64,000 bases of DNA from an uncultured Roseobacter sp. (GTDB taxonomy: Bacteria; Pseudomonadota; Alphaproteobacteria; Rhodobacterales; Rhodobacteraceae): the NCBI RefSeq assembly GCF_947488185.1, contig NZ_CANKYM010000003.1, positions 322,873 to 386,872 on the forward strand, written 5' to 3'. The translations under genes and the position numbers were made by a program. The notes under the pieces were generated by a model. The model ran no database searches. It was not told the origin of the DNA and worked only from the letters and a program-made list of their open reading frames with translations. Positions 63,844 through 64,000 of this stretch are shown here, piece by piece. The stretch's first letter is position 1, and every line of letters starts with the position of its first letter.

Positions 63844-64000
63844 ATGGCCTACAAATCCGACATCGAAATCGCACGCGCCGCGTCGAAAAAGCCAATTCAG
63901 GAGATTGGCGCAAAGCTGGGGATCTCCAGCGACGATCTGCTGCCCTATGGCCATGACAAGGCGAAGGTCTCGCAGAGCTTCATCAACTCGGTGCAGGGCA
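63844..64000 (+). CDS. fhs: formate-tetrahydrofolate ligase, N-terminal part (cut by the window end)
   Basis: The first 52 codons read [18 protein letters not shown] and continue to [16 protein letters not shown] and INSVQG, the conserved N-terminus of formate-THF ligase, which makes 10-formyl-THF from formate, THF and ATP. The rest lies beyond the window. Before it, at about 63701-63714, GTTTC and GAAAC can form a small hairpin without a T-run. Confidence 0.88.
   Translation, partial: MAYKSDIEIARAASKKPIQEIGAKLGISSDDLLPYGHDKAKVSQSFINSVQG

Noticed and set aside
1..64000. tRNA genes, rRNA genes, CRISPR arrays or intact insertion sequences
   Set aside because: None was recognised on reading the intergenic regions; no regularly spaced repeats or transposase frames were found. 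A tRNAscan or Infernal run would be needed to exclude small RNAs.

Overview
The window looks like a chromosomal segment of a marine Rhodobacterales (Roseobacter-group) alphaproteobacterium. The evidence is its roughly 60% G+C coding bias, a perM-hdaA-ppk-ppx block, a VPLPA-CTERM protein, a phosphatidylcholine synthase, a short alphaproteobacterial ProS, and a ruvCAB / ybgC-tolQRAB-pal-cpoB-tilS-ftsH run. I name no species. Most of it is core genome in tightly packed operons with many 1-8 base stop/start overlaps. No rRNA, tRNA, CRISPR array, prophage or intact insertion sequence was seen.

Layout. 0-2.7 kb (+): the end of an unknown gene, a GNAT acetyltransferase, a TerB/J-domain protein, an endonuclease/exonuclease/phosphatase-fold protein and a small exported protein. 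2.7-8.4 kb (-): AI-2E-type membrane protein, hdaA, ppk, ppx. 8.5-9.1 kb (-): an exported fasciclin protein behind a sequence matching a sigma-E (RpoE/ChrR) promoter. 9.3-14.4 kb (+): proS, a DUF2937 protein, lolC, lolD and an Ldh2-type dehydrogenase. 14.3-16 kb: small membrane and lipoprotein genes, including a cytochrome c lipoprotein and an HExxH lipoprotein. 16.2-17 kb: an AT-rich, probably acquired gene whose product has a zinc-ribbon-like N-terminus and a HEPN-like Rx4H motif. 17-19 kb (-): parE. 19.3-25 kb: a VPLPA-CTERM protein, an AhpD-like protein, an exported alpha/beta hydrolase, a MATE transporter and an N-formylglutamate amidohydrolase-like protein.

25-30 kb is the main accessory metabolic region. 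A four-gene minus-strand operon (APH-type kinase, HCCA-isomerase-like protein, FAD amine/amino-acid oxidase-like protein, uronate-dehydrogenase-like reductase) stands divergent from an acyl-CoA dehydrogenase. The kinase and dehydrogenase look like the two halves of ACAD10/11, which suggests phosphorylation-dependent processing of 4-hydroxyacyl-CoA. 30-40 kb: truA, a YcjX-GNAT-YcjF-like operon ending in a cyclic-nucleotide-binding FAD oxidoreductase without the thioredoxin-reductase CxxC, then ileS, ogt and pcs. Four copies of a palindromic element sit just after stop codons here, all in the same orientation relative to the upstream gene.

40-50 kb: a cytochrome P460-like protein, xerC with a DUF484 gene, an FSA/TalC-type aldolase, priA, an MFS-MATE-prmA operon and a DUF1127 gene. 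50.9-64 kb (+): ruvCAB, two small genes, ybgC-tolQRAB-pal-cpoB, tilS, ftsH, a MOSC protein and the start of fhs. This stretch joins recombination repair, the envelope-spanning Tol-Pal machine, tRNA-Ile lysidine modification and membrane protein quality control.

Protein functions are assigned from motif recognition and family knowledge only; no database search was run. The observations most worth following are the HEPN-like gene, the oriented 3'-end repeat family, the split ACAD11-like kinase/dehydrogenase pair and the cNMP-FAD oxidoreductase.
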